DNA from: Chitinophaga flava | GTDB lineage: Bacteria > Bacteroidota > Bacteroidia > Chitinophagales > Chitinophagaceae | Direction of reading: 5' to 3' | Assembly: GCF_003308995.1 (NCBI RefSeq) | Contig: NZ_QFFJ01000002.1 | Span: 1,798,001 to 1,862,000 of the forward strand | Length of the DNA: 64,000 bases | The notes under the pieces: model-generated | Seen by the model: the letters and a program-made list of their open reading frames with translations, nothing else | What the model was told of the DNA's origin: nothing | Databases searched by the model: none | Shown here: positions 17,156 through 27,110 of the stretch, piece after piece | Position numbering within the stretch: position 1 is the stretch's first letter | Layout of the letters: each line of letters starts with the position of its first letter | Translations under genes and position numbers: made by a program

Positions 17156-17177
17156 CCCGGGATACCCGGGATTTTTT
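17156..17177 (+). terminator. short GC hairpin with T run between sigma and fecR genes
   Basis: CCCGGG (17156-17161), ATA, CCCGGG (17165-17170), then ATTTTTT. The stem is only 6 bp but all G/C. It lies 25 bases before the FecR start, so it would act as a partial terminator that lowers FecR and downstream expression relative to the sigma factor. Confidence 0.55.
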
Positions 17178-17201
17178 CGGTGTTGTGCTCTAACTGTATG
17201 T

Positions 17202-18185
17202 ATGGAGCCAAATTACCCGATGCTGAAAGATATGCTGGACCGCCTTTTTGAAGGGGAGGCCAGCGAACAGGAAAAAGAGATGTTCCGTCAGTGGATTATT
17301 TCCGTGGACATGTCCGACGCTGATACAGCTGTTGCAGCAGAAACGCTGCAGGCGGCAAAACAGGAGATGTTTTATCGTATCGTGGAAATGCCCCGGAATA
17401 CGAAGCCGGAGACTCGTGTTCGTAAGATGCTAAAAACACTCACCATGTGGAAAGCAGCAGCTGCTATTATACCACTGGCATTTTTATCCTGGTTTCTACT
17501 AAACAGAATGGGTAAAAGCAGGCAACAACAGGAAATACATTATACCACTATTGCTGTCACCGAAAAAAATGTAAAACATATCACCCTGCCGGATGGATCG
17601 GAAGTATGGCTTAATGCCCGCTCCAGGCTGGAGTATGCACAGGACCGGTTTAGTAAGGACGTTCGGTGCGTACGGCTTACTGGTGAAGGCTATTTTGAGA
17701 TTGTTAAAGATGATACACGACCATTTGTTGTAGCGTCGGAAAATATCGAAACACAGGTATTGGGCACGGGCTTTAACATAGAAACCTATCCGGGAGAAAC
17801 CGAGATCAGGGTGGCACTGGTGCATGGTGCGGTATCTGTAAAGGATATACATACCAATACGCACACCCTGCTTCATCCCATGGAAATGCTGCGTTACTCC
17901 AAAGGCAGCAGGAAATGGGGAGTGGCACCCTTTTCTTCCAATAAGGTGCACAACTGGGTGCAGGGACACCTGATATTTGAAGAGCTGCCACTGACAGATG
18001 TATTGGACCGCCTGGCCTATAAATACGGCCTGTCGCTGCAATATGACCGGGAACTGGTGAAACATAAAAGCGTAACCGGAGACTTCGCTCCGGACAAATG
18101 GCAAACAGTATTAGACAACATTCTTTTTATACACAAGCTGAAATACATCACTAAAAACGGAACGGTATATATCAGCAAGCGGTAA
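17202..18185 (+). CDS. FecR-family anti-sigma factor
   Basis: 327 residues. A cytoplasmic N-terminal part (about 1-80) would hold the sigma factor, followed by one transmembrane helix at about 83-102 (MWKAAAAIIPLAFLSWFLL). The periplasmic FecR domain (about 115-215) has LPDGSEVWLNARSRLEY and VLGTGFNIETYPGE, and a DUF4974 domain at the C-terminus (about 250-327) has LPLTDVLDRLAYKYGLSL and VTGDFAPDKWQTVLDNI. It transmits the state of the STN-domain receptor encoded 27 bases downstream to the ECF factor upstream. All parts of the signalling chain are present. Confidence 0.95.
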   Translation: MEPNYPMLKDMLDRLFEGEASEQEKEMFRQWIISVDMSDADTAVAAETLQAAKQEMFYRIVEMPRNTKPETRVRKMLKTLTMWKAAAAIIPLAFLSWFLLNRMGKSRQQQEIHYTTIAVTEKNVKHITLPDGSEVWLNARSRLEYAQDRFSKDVRCVRLTGEGYFEIVKDDTRPFVVASENIETQVLGTGFNIETYPGETEIRVALVHGAVSVKDIHTNTHTLLHPMEMLRYSKGSRKWGVAPFSSNKVHNWVQGHLIFEELPLTDVLDRLAYKYGLSLQYDRELVKHKSVTGDFAPDKWQTVLDNILFIHKLKYITKNGTVYISKR

Positions 18186-18212
18186 TTACACCCTTATCTA
18201 ACAAATTAAAAA

Positions 18213-21200
18213 ATGGATCACAAGATTAAAAAGAAATTGGCGGGGAGCCAGTTCTTTAAGGCTATTCTATTGACCCTACTTTTCCTGCAGCTGGGGCAGG
18301 CAAGCCGGGCGCAGCTAAGCAGCCTTAAACAGAAAGTGGACCTACACCTGGAAAATACCGATGCCCTGACGATCATTACTTCGCTGGCCAGTCAGTCGGG
18401 ATGCTCATTTTATTATACAGCCTTGGAGTTGGGCAGGATCAAAGTAACATCCTATTTCGCCAACGGGACACTGGGACTGGCATTGCAGAAGCTCAAATCC
18501 CTGGCCCCGCTGGATTTTAAGGTGTCAGGAAATAGTATATCCGTACAGGTTACCCCCACGCATACGCCTGCTCATAAGGATACAACAGGTCGGCGCACTT
18601 ATAAAGGGCATATCACGGATGCCAAAACAGGTAGGCCGGTAGCACATGTGGAAGTATATGCGCAGGAAAGCCATGTGTCGGCCGTTACAGACGGGAATGG
18701 TGATTTTATGCTGCAGACGCCTGCAACACAGGACCTCCTTATTTTCTCCAAAGCCGGATACGCCAGTCAGGTAATTACCGCGAATGCACAGACGGCATTA
18801 GACCTCAGGCTGATACCCGATAACAGAACACTGTCGGGCGTAACAGTATCATCCCGGCGACGGATGAACAGTGAAGCGGCCCTGCTCAATGAAAGACAAC
18901 ATGCAGCGGTAGTGTCGGACGGTATATCCGCAGAGAACATAGAGAAAACGGCCAGTATTACCACAGCCCAAGCCTTGCAGCGTGTTTCCGGTGTCACTAT
19001 CACTGATGATAAATATGTGGCGGTGAGAGGGCTGGGAGATCGTAGTGTGATAGGTGAACTGAATGGGGTAAGACTAGCCTCTTCAGATCCCGATAGAAGT
19101 ACTATTCCGCTGGACCTTGTACCGGCTAATCTGCTGGATAACATCGTCGTTTTTAAAACCCTGACCCCAGACAAGCCTGCAGACGCTTCCGGCGGTATTG
19201 TGGAATTAAAAACGCTCTCTATCCCAACTAAACAAACACTGGCCATCACGGCCCAGGCTGGCACCAACTCCGGTATAGGCGTAGGGGGTAAGGTAAACAG
19301 CTTTTACAATAGTGATATGGGTTTTTTAGGAGGAAAGATAAAAAATCATGATCTGCAACAGGATTTTATGGACCTCGGTAAACAATATCCCGGGGGGCTT
19401 TCCCAGCTGCAACAGCTCGCATCCGGTGCCCAGCATGATCCGGCACTTTTAACGGAAATAAACCGCATAAACGCCATCATGCACCACTTTGACCCTGTGC
19501 TCACCACCCGCTACAAAAAGGCGCCCCTGAATGGTATCTACAACATTACCTATGGTAATTCCTTTTCACTGTTCCGGCAACATCAGATTGGGCTTATCCT
19601 GAGTGGTAGCTATTACAACCGCTCTACAGACATCGCAGACGGTGTTCTGAACCAGTACAGCATCTATCAGGGAGTGATGACCGGCAACCCCGTGATCGAT
19701 GAATCCAGGAACGTTCCCGCCTATATTACACCTAATACGCCCAACCTGGGCAAGTATGTGGGCTATCGCGAAAATACCGGCACACAAACACTGAACTACG
19801 GCCTGCTGGCCGGACTGGCTTACCGGTTTAATCCCAACCATGAAATCAGTTTTCAGTATATGGGTAACCGTGGTGGAGAAACGCAGGCCACCAGCCTTAT
19901 CGGACAGTATACTTATGTTACCGGTTTGTCTGGCCCTGTTTACAGCAATATATATTCACTCCGTCAAACCTATCGTACTTTCAATACCTACAATCTTCAG
20001 GGAGAACATAAGTTAGGTGCCGGGAAATATGCGCCCCGCCTGAGTTACAATGCTGCATCCTCCAGGGCTACCCAGGATGATCCGGACTATCGTTTTGTAA
20101 ACCTGGCAGACTACAGGCCCGCAGGTGGTGGTTTTTACCAGTTGCCCTACCCCGATGCGAACGGAGTACGTTACCAGGGTATCACCGATTATTATGCACT
20201 CGTATCCGGTTATGTCAACGGATTCGGCCCATACGGTAAAATACAGGCCGATCCCAATGGACGGCGCTTCCGTAATATGACAGAAACCAACTACAACTAC
20301 AAAGCCGATGTGACCATCCCCTTTGGATGGCATGGACTGGACCAGGTATTTAAAACCGGTGTGAACTACCTGTACCGCGAAAGAAATTTTGATGAGAATG
20401 TGCTGACCTTGCCCGGCTCCAGCTTTTCCTCCCTGAAACAACATCCATTGTACCAGGTTTACGGTAACCTCGACAGGCTCATCGGATATGACCAGATTGG
20501 TATTCATCCGCTTACAGCTACTACGCCGGAAGGGATGCCACTAACAACAGGTTTTCTGTACAACATCAGAAAGTCCCCTAACAACTACACAGGCTTTTAT
20601 GAAACCAGTGCTTTTTATGGTATGCTGGACCTCCATCTCATCAAGGACCTGCGTCTTACGGGAGGAGTGCGCTTTGAAAAAACAAATATCGGGAGTAAGG
20701 TAGATACCTCCGGTATTTATATCGATCCTTCTTTGTCGGAAGGTGGTATCAATCTGGTATATATCAATCCGGCTTCTAAATACACCACGCAGTACAAACC
20801 TTATTATTCAGCTAACCTGACCTGGTCGCTGCAGGAAACAATGAATTTCAGGCTGGGTTATGCTACCTCGCTGGCACGCCCGGAAATACGGGAACTCACC
20901 AACGTATTTGAATTTGATCCTTTCCAGCAGGCGCTGGTGGTAGGTAACCCCCGCCTTATCAATCAGCATACCAGCAGTTATGATTTCCGCTGGGAATGGT
21001 TTCCGAATAAAGGAGAAGTATTGGCCGCCTCCTTTTTTGCCAAGGAAATCAACAACCAGCTCGAAAAAGTATTCATTCAGCATTCTGATGGTGTAAACGC
21101 AATCTATCCCGAATTCCCTACAGTGGCCTATCAGAACAACCCTAATACCGGCCGCGTATGGGGAATAGAACTGGAAGTGGTAAAGAACCTGGGGCTGTTA

Positions 21201-21683
21201 TGGAGTCCCTTGCGTTATTTCTTTCTGGGGTCCAATCTGATGATCGCCTCCAGCAATGTGCGCAAGAACAACGAGCGACTAGATGCTGCACGCATTATAG
21301 ACCGGCAGTCACCTGAAAAAAGCCCGCTGTTTGAACAGGCACCTTATTCCGTCAATGGTTTCCTGAACTATGCCAACACCAAAACGGGTACAGACCTTAC
21401 CGCCACATTCAACATGGTAGGGGAGCGGCTGATACAGGTGAATATGGACGGCTCGCCAGACCTCTACAGCAGACCTATGCCGGTACTCGATTTTGTATTC
21501 AGCCAGAAGGTCGCTAAAAGGATTGTGATAAAGGGATATGCCAAGAATATACTGAACAGCGCTTATGAAGAAGTATACAGTAACCCGGGCACCGGTGGAA
21601 AATACTATGGCACCAAATACATCAGAAGAAGTTATCGCCGGGGAACGGAATATATGCTGGGTCTGACCTACAACCTGTTCTAA
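18213..21683 (+). CDS. STN-domain TonB-dependent transducer/receptor
   Basis: 1156 residues. A signal peptide ends near Ala33-Gln34. Residues about 43-113 form an STN domain, the part that contacts FecR in the periplasm. About 130-205 form a carboxypeptidase regulatory-like domain. About 225-345 form the plug, with NIEKTASITTAQALQRVSGV and AVRGLGDR. The rest is barrel and ends in an aromatic strand (YMLGLTYNLF). The plug with AVRGLGDRSVIGELNGV belongs to the TonB receptor class without a SusD partner rather than to SusC. It senses or imports a ligand and signals through FecR. It is followed 13 bases on by a run of five lipoprotein genes and another TonB receptor. Confidence 0.93.
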   Translation: MDHKIKKKLAGSQFFKAILLTLLFLQLGQASRAQLSSLKQKVDLHLENTDALTIITSLASQSGCSFYYTALELGRIKVTSYFANGTLGLALQKLKSLAPLDFKVSGNSISVQVTPTHTPAHKDTTGRRTYKGHITDAKTGRPVAHVEVYAQESHVSAVTDGNGDFMLQTPATQDLLIFSKAGYASQVITANAQTALDLRLIPDNRTLSGVTVSSRRRMNSEAALLNERQHAAVVSDGISAENIEKTASITTAQALQRVSGVTITDDKYVAVRGLGDRSVIGELNGVRLASSDPDRSTIPLDLVPANLLDNIVVFKTLTPDKPADASGGIVELKTLSIPTKQTLAITAQAGTNSGIGVGGKVNSFYNSDMGFLGGKIKNHDLQQDFMDLGKQYPGGLSQLQQLASGAQHDPALLTEINRINAIMHHFDPVLTTRYKKAPLNGIYNITYGNSFSLFRQHQIGLILSGSYYNRSTDIADGVLNQYSIYQGVMTGNPVIDESRNVPAYITPNTPNLGKYVGYRENTGTQTLNYGLLAGLAYRFNPNHEISFQYMGNRGGETQATSLIGQYTYVTGLSGPVYSNIYSLRQTYRTFNTYNLQGEHKLGAGKYAPRLSYNAASSRATQDDPDYRFVNLADYRPAGGGFYQLPYPDANGVRYQGITDYYALVSGYVNGFGPYGKIQADPNGRRFRNMTETNYNYKADVTIPFGWHGLDQVFKTGVNYLYRERNFDENVLTLPGSSFSSLKQHPLYQVYGNLDRLIGYDQIGIHPLTATTPEGMPLTTGFLYNIRKSPNNYTGFYETSAFYGMLDLHLIKDLRLTGGVRFEKTNIGSKVDTSGIYIDPSLSEGGINLVYINPASKYTTQYKPYYSANLTWSLQETMNFRLGYATSLARPEIRELTNVFEFDPFQQALVVGNPRLINQHTSSYDFRWEWFPNKGEVLAASFFAKEINNQLEKVFIQHSDGVNAIYPEFPTVAYQNNPNTGRVWGIELEVVKNLGLLWSPLRYFFLGSNLMIASSNVRKNNERLDAARIIDRQSPEKSPLFEQAPYSVNGFLNYANTKTGTDLTATFNMVGERLIQVNMDGSPDLYSRPMPVLDFVFSQKVAKRIVIKGYAKNILNSAYEEVYSNPGTGGKYYGTKYIRRSYRRGTEYMLGLTYNLF

Positions 21684-21696
21684 AAAAAACTGAAAC

Positions 21697-23388
21697 ATGA
21701 ATATAACAACTACAAAATCTTTTTATCATACAGTACTTGCCGCAATACTGCTGTTGGCCGCCGCTTGCAGTAAGGATAAGGCAGATGTGCGATCAGGCAA
21801 TGAGCCCGATTACAGCAATATGGCCAGGTCAGGCGTCCGGCTGGTGACATTCAGTAAAACGGACGTCATGGTAAACGGCATGAAGGTAACCAACTGGTAT
21901 GCCTCGCCTTTGAATGCCCCTGTGATAGGCGCTCCATATCCTACTCCCTATTTCCCGGCTACGGGTAAGTTAAGTGGTACCTGGTATCTGCCTCAGCAGT
22001 TCCTGGATAGTAAAGGTCAGGCCACCATCAAAACAGGTATTCCGCAAGGGCTGTCCATGTCTGATTTTATCACCGATTCTTTCCTGGTACAAGACGATTA
22101 TTACCGGCCCTCGGATTATTATCTCAGTACCAGCGCAGCAGCGCATAGCGGGATATATAGTGTGACACAGGTACCGCGTACTACCGCTCTGCCATCAGAT
22201 CCCAGCCATATACGGATACGACTGGTGAACCTCTGTACTTCCATGGGTAACGGTGGTAACAGCGGGCTAACATTAGCCTTTGCAGACGGTAGCCCTGTAA
22301 ATAGCATCACTTCCGGCATCACCAACCATACCTGGTCTGATTATGTGGAACTGCCTTACGGCACTTATCAGTTTAAAGTACTGATAGATGGTTCCGGTTC
22401 GCAGATACCCGGAAAACCGCCAATACTGACCAATGCAACCTCCGAGGTCGATTATTCGTTGCAGGGTACTCAGGTATATTATAGTCCTGTACAAACTTTT
22501 CAGCCTGGCGGCGTATATACGGTAGCGGTAGGTATTACCCCGTCTGCTTATCAATTCAGGGAATATCCGCTCTATCCCAATTGTTTTTCGATCATTACTG
22601 ACATCGCTCCGACAGCTAATCTTACCTATGGCCGGATACAGATGGTGAATGCTGTAGATGAAGGAGAACGTGGTTTGCAGATACAGATAGATGGAATGCA
22701 GCAGCCATCTGTTCCCTACGGCAAAGCAGGCAGTTATGTGACGCTTGTAACGGGAACGCATATACTTAAAGTAGCCGATGCCACCGGGAAAGGGATGATA
22801 GAGAAAAGTATAGATCTGAAAGGAGGAGATAACCTGACAATATGGGCCTATCCTACGGCTGGTAACGGAACAGCACTAACAGTAGTGTCTAATAATATGA
22901 CCGGCGCAAGGACCAACGGAACGAATGCAGATGGTTCTGATGGTGCCAATAATCTCTACGATCCACTCAATTTTAATATGTTGGTACAGACCCGTTTTCT
23001 CAACCTTTGCCCGGACCTGCCGGAGGTAACCTTCACTACTACCAACGGGACGTTATTCAAAGAAGGGCTCTTTTCTGCTGCCAGGGCAGCACAACATCTG
23101 CTGCCTGGCATACCATCTTCTCCGCTGACAGTGCCATATCCTTATGTAGATCTGCGTGCAGTCACAGGAAGTGAAGTACAGGTATACCGTTCACAGCCAG
23201 GTGTGCTGCCGGGAGACAGAATAACTACCGTGCCGGAATTAACGCCCGCAGACTTTGTACGCATGCCCTCTTCTTTGTTCCTCAATGGGAGTTTCGGTGC
23301 TGAGCCTGGCGTATATACGGTAGCGTTAGTAGGGCGCAATAACGCCGCCCAGCATCCCAGGATGATCGTAATCAAACATAACCTGTAA
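21697..23388 (+). CDS. DUF4397-like repeat lipoprotein
   Basis: 563 residues with a lipoprotein signal (LLLAAAC, Cys24). The mature protein contains at least two beta-sandwich modules of the DUF4397 type: RIRLVNLCTSMG... leading to ELPYGTYQFKVLIDG, and GRIQMVNAVDEGERGLQIQIDG... leading to VTGTHILKVADATGK, each with the start 'R-x-x-N' and the closing 'G-T/S-x-x-L/K-V' strand. The N-terminal third is less clear. DUF4397 domains are found in surface proteins and have no known enzymatic role. Located between a TonB transducer and fasciclin lipoproteins, probably exported and outer-membrane anchored. Confidence 0.7.
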   Translation: MNITTTKSFYHTVLAAILLLAAACSKDKADVRSGNEPDYSNMARSGVRLVTFSKTDVMVNGMKVTNWYASPLNAPVIGAPYPTPYFPATGKLSGTWYLPQQFLDSKGQATIKTGIPQGLSMSDFITDSFLVQDDYYRPSDYYLSTSAAAHSGIYSVTQVPRTTALPSDPSHIRIRLVNLCTSMGNGGNSGLTLAFADGSPVNSITSGITNHTWSDYVELPYGTYQFKVLIDGSGSQIPGKPPILTNATSEVDYSLQGTQVYYSPVQTFQPGGVYTVAVGITPSAYQFREYPLYPNCFSIITDIAPTANLTYGRIQMVNAVDEGERGLQIQIDGMQQPSVPYGKAGSYVTLVTGTHILKVADATGKGMIEKSIDLKGGDNLTIWAYPTAGNGTALTVVSNNMTGARTNGTNADGSDGANNLYDPLNFNMLVQTRFLNLCPDLPEVTFTTTNGTLFKEGLFSAARAAQHLLPGIPSSPLTVPYPYVDLRAVTGSEVQVYRSQPGVLPGDRITTVPELTPADFVRMPSSLFLNGSFGAEPGVYTVALVGRNNAAQHPRMIVIKHNL

Positions 23389-23404
23389 ATAAATACAAGT
23401 AATT

Positions 23405-24709
23405 ATGATGCATTTTCATACTATTATAAACCGGTGGTATTGGCTGGTCTGCTGTCTGTTGATCATGGCCGGCTGCCGCAAAACAGTCTATAACGTGGTT
23501 CCGGACGCGGCTTATCTGCGGGTGTTTAATAGTCTTAACTATGACGTAAACATTACTACCAAAGACCAGCCACCTCCTTTTCTGGCAATGGTAATTGATC
23601 CGGAATATGACGCTTCGGGCCTGGTCACCGGAGGAAAGATCATCGGGGACCATCTGGACCAGCGAAGTCCTTACGCAGGGCCTTATCCGGCTAATGCGGG
23701 CAATACATCTTACAGGAATACAGAGTATCCCGGCAATAAAAAAGTGTTGGTAGGTCCTATACTCAATGGTATCAATCTATCCAGCTGGGCACAGATCCCT
23801 TCCGGAAAACATCGGGTGGTATTTTATAGCCGTCCTATCAGCGAAATGTCTTTTTTCGACCTGCCGGAACGCGATAGGAAAAACCTGCTGGTAGATAGTA
23901 TCATTGATTTTACACCAGGAGAGATCTATACAATGGAGGTGTTGCAGAAAACAGTGTCCACGCAATATCCGTTACCAATTACGCTGTATCTGCGGCAGGA
24001 GCAGTTTACCAAACTGCCCTTTGCTGATTCTTTGTTGTATGTGAACTTCTACAATCTGAGCGCGGAAGGTTATGCCGCTGCCAATCCGGGTGCTGCCAAC
24101 CGTGGTGTGCAGGCATACTTAAATGCTACAAACAAGTGTACCGCCTTTGGTGATACAATGAATATTTATTATTCGCTTTATAAAGATGATTGTCCTTATC
24201 CCTATATAGATGGTGCGCCTATTAGTCCTGCGCTGATACCAGGCTTCAACAACATATGGTTGAGGACCCTGATACGGTCTCATGTTTCAGGAGTGGCTCC
24301 TTATCATAGTGTTCCCATGTTTGCGGCCCCTGATACTACCGGAGGAATACTTAGCAGGGAATGGGAACTGTTTATTCTGATGAAGCCGGGTATGTTCCCT
24401 CTGCCTGGTCCTCTGGCGGTGAGCGGGGCTACCGGTATGGCACAGGCTAATCCTAAATTTGGAGCCATTGGCTGCAGTAACGGCAGCAATGATGGTAAAG
24501 GCACTACCTCCGCTGCTGCCAGAAGAAGTGTTCCCAAGGTATCGAACTCCAACTATGTTGCCAGCTGCTGGTTGCCCAACCTGATCAAATACACTGCGTC
24601 CGGTACTTATGCACAACGGTCTTTTGCTACCATTAGCACCATCGAAATTATCAATAACCAGGTGTACATGATGAGCGTACAGCGCAATTATCCGCCACCC
24701 ATTAAATAA
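23405..24709 (+). CDS. lipoprotein, DUF4397-like
   Basis: 434 residues with the lipobox LIMAGC (Cys24). The start AYLRVFNSLNYDVN and the segment WAQIPSGKHRVVFYSR, then PGEIYTMEVLQKT, resemble the ends of DUF4397-type modules; the long middle (about 200-340) with many Gly/Pro/Tyr residues is not recognised. It is separated from the previous gene by 16 bases and from the next by 5, so translation is tightly linked. Probably a surface-exposed partner of the neighbouring TonB transducer. Family membership is a weaker call than for the preceding gene. Confidence 0.55.
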   Translation: MMHFHTIINRWYWLVCCLLIMAGCRKTVYNVVPDAAYLRVFNSLNYDVNITTKDQPPPFLAMVIDPEYDASGLVTGGKIIGDHLDQRSPYAGPYPANAGNTSYRNTEYPGNKKVLVGPILNGINLSSWAQIPSGKHRVVFYSRPISEMSFFDLPERDRKNLLVDSIIDFTPGEIYTMEVLQKTVSTQYPLPITLYLRQEQFTKLPFADSLLYVNFYNLSAEGYAAANPGAANRGVQAYLNATNKCTAFGDTMNIYYSLYKDDCPYPYIDGAPISPALIPGFNNIWLRTLIRSHVSGVAPYHSVPMFAAPDTTGGILSREWELFILMKPGMFPLPGPLAVSGATGMAQANPKFGAIGCSNGSNDGKGTTSAAARRSVPKVSNSNYVASCWLPNLIKYTASGTYAQRSFATISTIEIINNQVYMMSVQRNYPPPIK

Positions 24710-24714
24710 TACCC

Positions 24715-25854
24715 ATGCAAATGAATAAATGTAAATATATCTGTTCAGCGCTGATCGCTCTATTACTGATGGTTTCTTGCAAAAAGCCCGACTTTGAGAC
24801 GCAACAGCAGGCAATGTCAACGGGTACTATCAATGATTATCTGAACAACAATTTTGATTTCTCCCTTTTCGCTGCCGCCGTTAGCAAAGCCGGACTGGCA
24901 GACAGTCTGGGCCAGTCAGGTACTGCTTTTACTGTGCTGGCGCCGATGAACAGTGCGTTTAACAAAGATGGTATCTATAACGCTGCCGATTTTGATGCAT
25001 GGTCAGCTGATAGCCTCCGGTATTTTGTGAGAACACATGTATTGCCCGCTAAACTGTTTTACAGCAATATTCCTTTATCCTCAGATAACAGATATGTCAA
25101 CCTGAATGGAGTCCGCCTGTATATTTCCCGCAGCAATGATCCAGCCGTAGGATTATCGGTAAATGGTGTAAATGTACAGCAACAGCCTTCTCTCAGCCCG
25201 GCCACTGCTGTTACATATGGTGCCGCCCAGCTGAATGGTGTGGTGTATCCGCTGCCCAATACAGTAAAGGTATTACCGGTGACAGTACAGGGATTTCTTT
25301 CTGCCCGGCCCAATCTTTCACATCTGGTGGCAGGCCTGAAAAAATTCGGCTACTGGGACCAACTGAGCACTGACGGGCCATTTACCGTTTATGCTCCGCA
25401 GGACTCCAGTTTTGAACGTCAGGGTATCACCCTCGACAGCATAGCCCGTATGGACGTTAGCTACTACGATCCGGTATTATTTGGTGGTTATTTCCTGAAA
25501 CCTAATCACCTGTTTGTACTCGATATTGTGCAGTTGCCTCCTCCTAGTGGTATACTTTATCTGCCTTTTCAGACACCGGACCCTAACTATAAACTGATCA
25601 TGTGTCAACAGACTTTTGGGAATGGTGTTGGTATCGCAACAACAGCTTCTACTCAAACCTCTACACTGATATCGGTAGGCCCTTTTGCGAACAATGTTTA
25701 TGGCAGTCAGGGTACGCCCTTTCTGAATGAATCGAGGAACATCAATTTTCTTTACAAACTGCAAGGGACTTACATCAACTATACCTGCTCAAATGGCGTA
25801 GTACACCTATTGTCAGGTTTACTGGTAATGCCTTCCAAAGTGGTGAAGAAATAA
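24715..25854 (+). CDS. fasciclin (FAS1) lipoprotein, two FAS1 domains
   Basis: 379 residues with lipobox LLMVSC (Cys22). FAS1 domain 1 (about 38-185) has the H1 motif AFTVLAPMNSAF (71-82) after FSLFAAAVSKAGL; its closing H2 region is AAQLNGVVYPL. Domain 2 (about 195-375) has GPFTVYAPQDSSFERQGI as H1 and CSNGVVHLLSGLLVMP as H2. FAS1 domains mediate cell adhesion in eukaryotes and bacteria. Here three such lipoproteins stand in a row between two TonB receptors. Start codon 24715; a second in-frame ATG two codons on is possible. No enzymatic motif was seen. Confidence 0.85.
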   Translation: MQMNKCKYICSALIALLLMVSCKKPDFETQQQAMSTGTINDYLNNNFDFSLFAAAVSKAGLADSLGQSGTAFTVLAPMNSAFNKDGIYNAADFDAWSADSLRYFVRTHVLPAKLFYSNIPLSSDNRYVNLNGVRLYISRSNDPAVGLSVNGVNVQQQPSLSPATAVTYGAAQLNGVVYPLPNTVKVLPVTVQGFLSARPNLSHLVAGLKKFGYWDQLSTDGPFTVYAPQDSSFERQGITLDSIARMDVSYYDPVLFGGYFLKPNHLFVLDIVQLPPPSGILYLPFQTPDPNYKLIMCQQTFGNGVGIATTASTQTSTLISVGPFANNVYGSQGTPFLNESRNINFLYKLQGTYINYTCSNGVVHLLSGLLVMPSKVVKK

Positions 25855-25891
25855 AAAGCTGTCAAAACAAACATAACAGATGCTATTTTAT

Positions 25892-27097
25892 ATGAAGAAA
25901 TATAACAACAGATCAGTGCTGCTCTTCCTGCAGCTGCTGATATTTGCTGCCTGCTCTAAAACAGAAGAACCACCCAGACCAGTAGGCAACAAACTGCCCT
26001 ACGCCGGTGCCGGTATCAGTCTGGCCAAACTGGTAGATTCCATCCCGGAGGCTTCCATATATCGTGCAGCTCTCAAACGTACCAGGATACAGCCATATAT
26101 GGATAGCCTGAGTGCAGGCAATCCCGGCGCCCCCTTTACGCTGTTTGTGCCTGCCAACAAAGCCTGGGAGTCGGCCGGGTATACCATGGACAATATCAAT
26201 ACCGTGCCGGCGGCCGAGTTGGACACCATCATCCGCTATCTGACCATAACAGGTGGGGTGCCTGCCAATACCAAAAACCTGATGGGGGAAACAACTTACT
26301 ACCCGCTGATGTACAAAGACAGAAACATCACCCGGTCACAGGTGCCCACTCCTTTTTGGGCATGGACAAACAGATACTACTACTACCGGCTGATTGTTGG
26401 CCTGACAGACGGCGTGTTACGATTAAATGGCCGGACCGTTAGTAAAACTGCTGGTATCCAGGCCACTAATGGCGCCGTTTTTATGATTGATACCCTGATC
26501 ACTAAACCGTTTTATGAAACCTACCAGGTGCTGAGCAGTGATACCAGCTTTAGTTTTTATATGGCCGCGTTGAAAAAGAATAATGCAGTATATGCCAGAA
26601 AAGGTCTGCTGAATTCATTCAACGATACTGCAGCGCTGGTATTGACAGTTGGTTCGGATTCACCTGGTTTGGATCCTTTTGCGATCGTCTTTGCACCGGA
26701 TAACAATGCGTTCAGGAAAGCCGGATTTTATTCTGTTGCGGATATCAATAGTTATATAGATCAGTCAGTAGTAGCAGGTGCGGGCAATGTGGGACCGATG
26801 ATGACAAATATGGATTCCATATTGATGCACCATCGTTTGCTGAGTGCATTTTCGGGTATTAATCCTGGTTATAGTTTTTTGTATACTATAGATTTACGCT
26901 ATGGCCTGTATACAGTGAACCTGGGCAATGCGCCATCATATGGAGCGCTTATGGTGCAAAATAACAGCGGTCAGACTGTACTGCACCGTCGTGATGTGCC
27001 ATCCGGCCGCGGTGCGATGATTATCAGCGCATCTGATAACACTACGCTTACCGGAGTGATACACCGGGTGGATAATCTCTTATTGCCTACTCCGTAA
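25892..27097 (+). CDS. fasciclin (FAS1) lipoprotein, two FAS1 domains
   Basis: 401 residues from the ATG at 25892, which gives MKKYNNRSVLLFLQLLIFAAC (Cys21); an ATG four codons earlier is in frame. Domain 1 (about 35-200) has the H1 motif APFTLFVPANKAW and domain 2 (about 210-400) has FAIVFAPDNNAF, ending with TGVIHRVDNLLLP, a FAS1 H2-like close. The domains are longer and less regular than those of the flanking FAS1 genes, notably in the first half. It is the second of three FAS1 lipoproteins in the cluster, 37 bases after the first. Confidence 0.82.
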   Translation: MKKYNNRSVLLFLQLLIFAACSKTEEPPRPVGNKLPYAGAGISLAKLVDSIPEASIYRAALKRTRIQPYMDSLSAGNPGAPFTLFVPANKAWESAGYTMDNINTVPAAELDTIIRYLTITGGVPANTKNLMGETTYYPLMYKDRNITRSQVPTPFWAWTNRYYYYRLIVGLTDGVLRLNGRTVSKTAGIQATNGAVFMIDTLITKPFYETYQVLSSDTSFSFYMAALKKNNAVYARKGLLNSFNDTAALVLTVGSDSPGLDPFAIVFAPDNNAFRKAGFYSVADINSYIDQSVVAGAGNVGPMMTNMDSILMHHRLLSAFSGINPGYSFLYTIDLRYGLYTVNLGNAPSYGALMVQNNSGQTVLHRRDVPSGRGAMIISASDNTTLTGVIHRVDNLLLPTP

Positions 27098-27110
27098 AAG
27101 AAAAACACAT

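Noticed and set aside
18767..19267. 166-codon minus-strand frame within the STN receptor
   Set aside because: Antisense to a gene with intact STN, plug and barrel; composition is that of a complementary strand.
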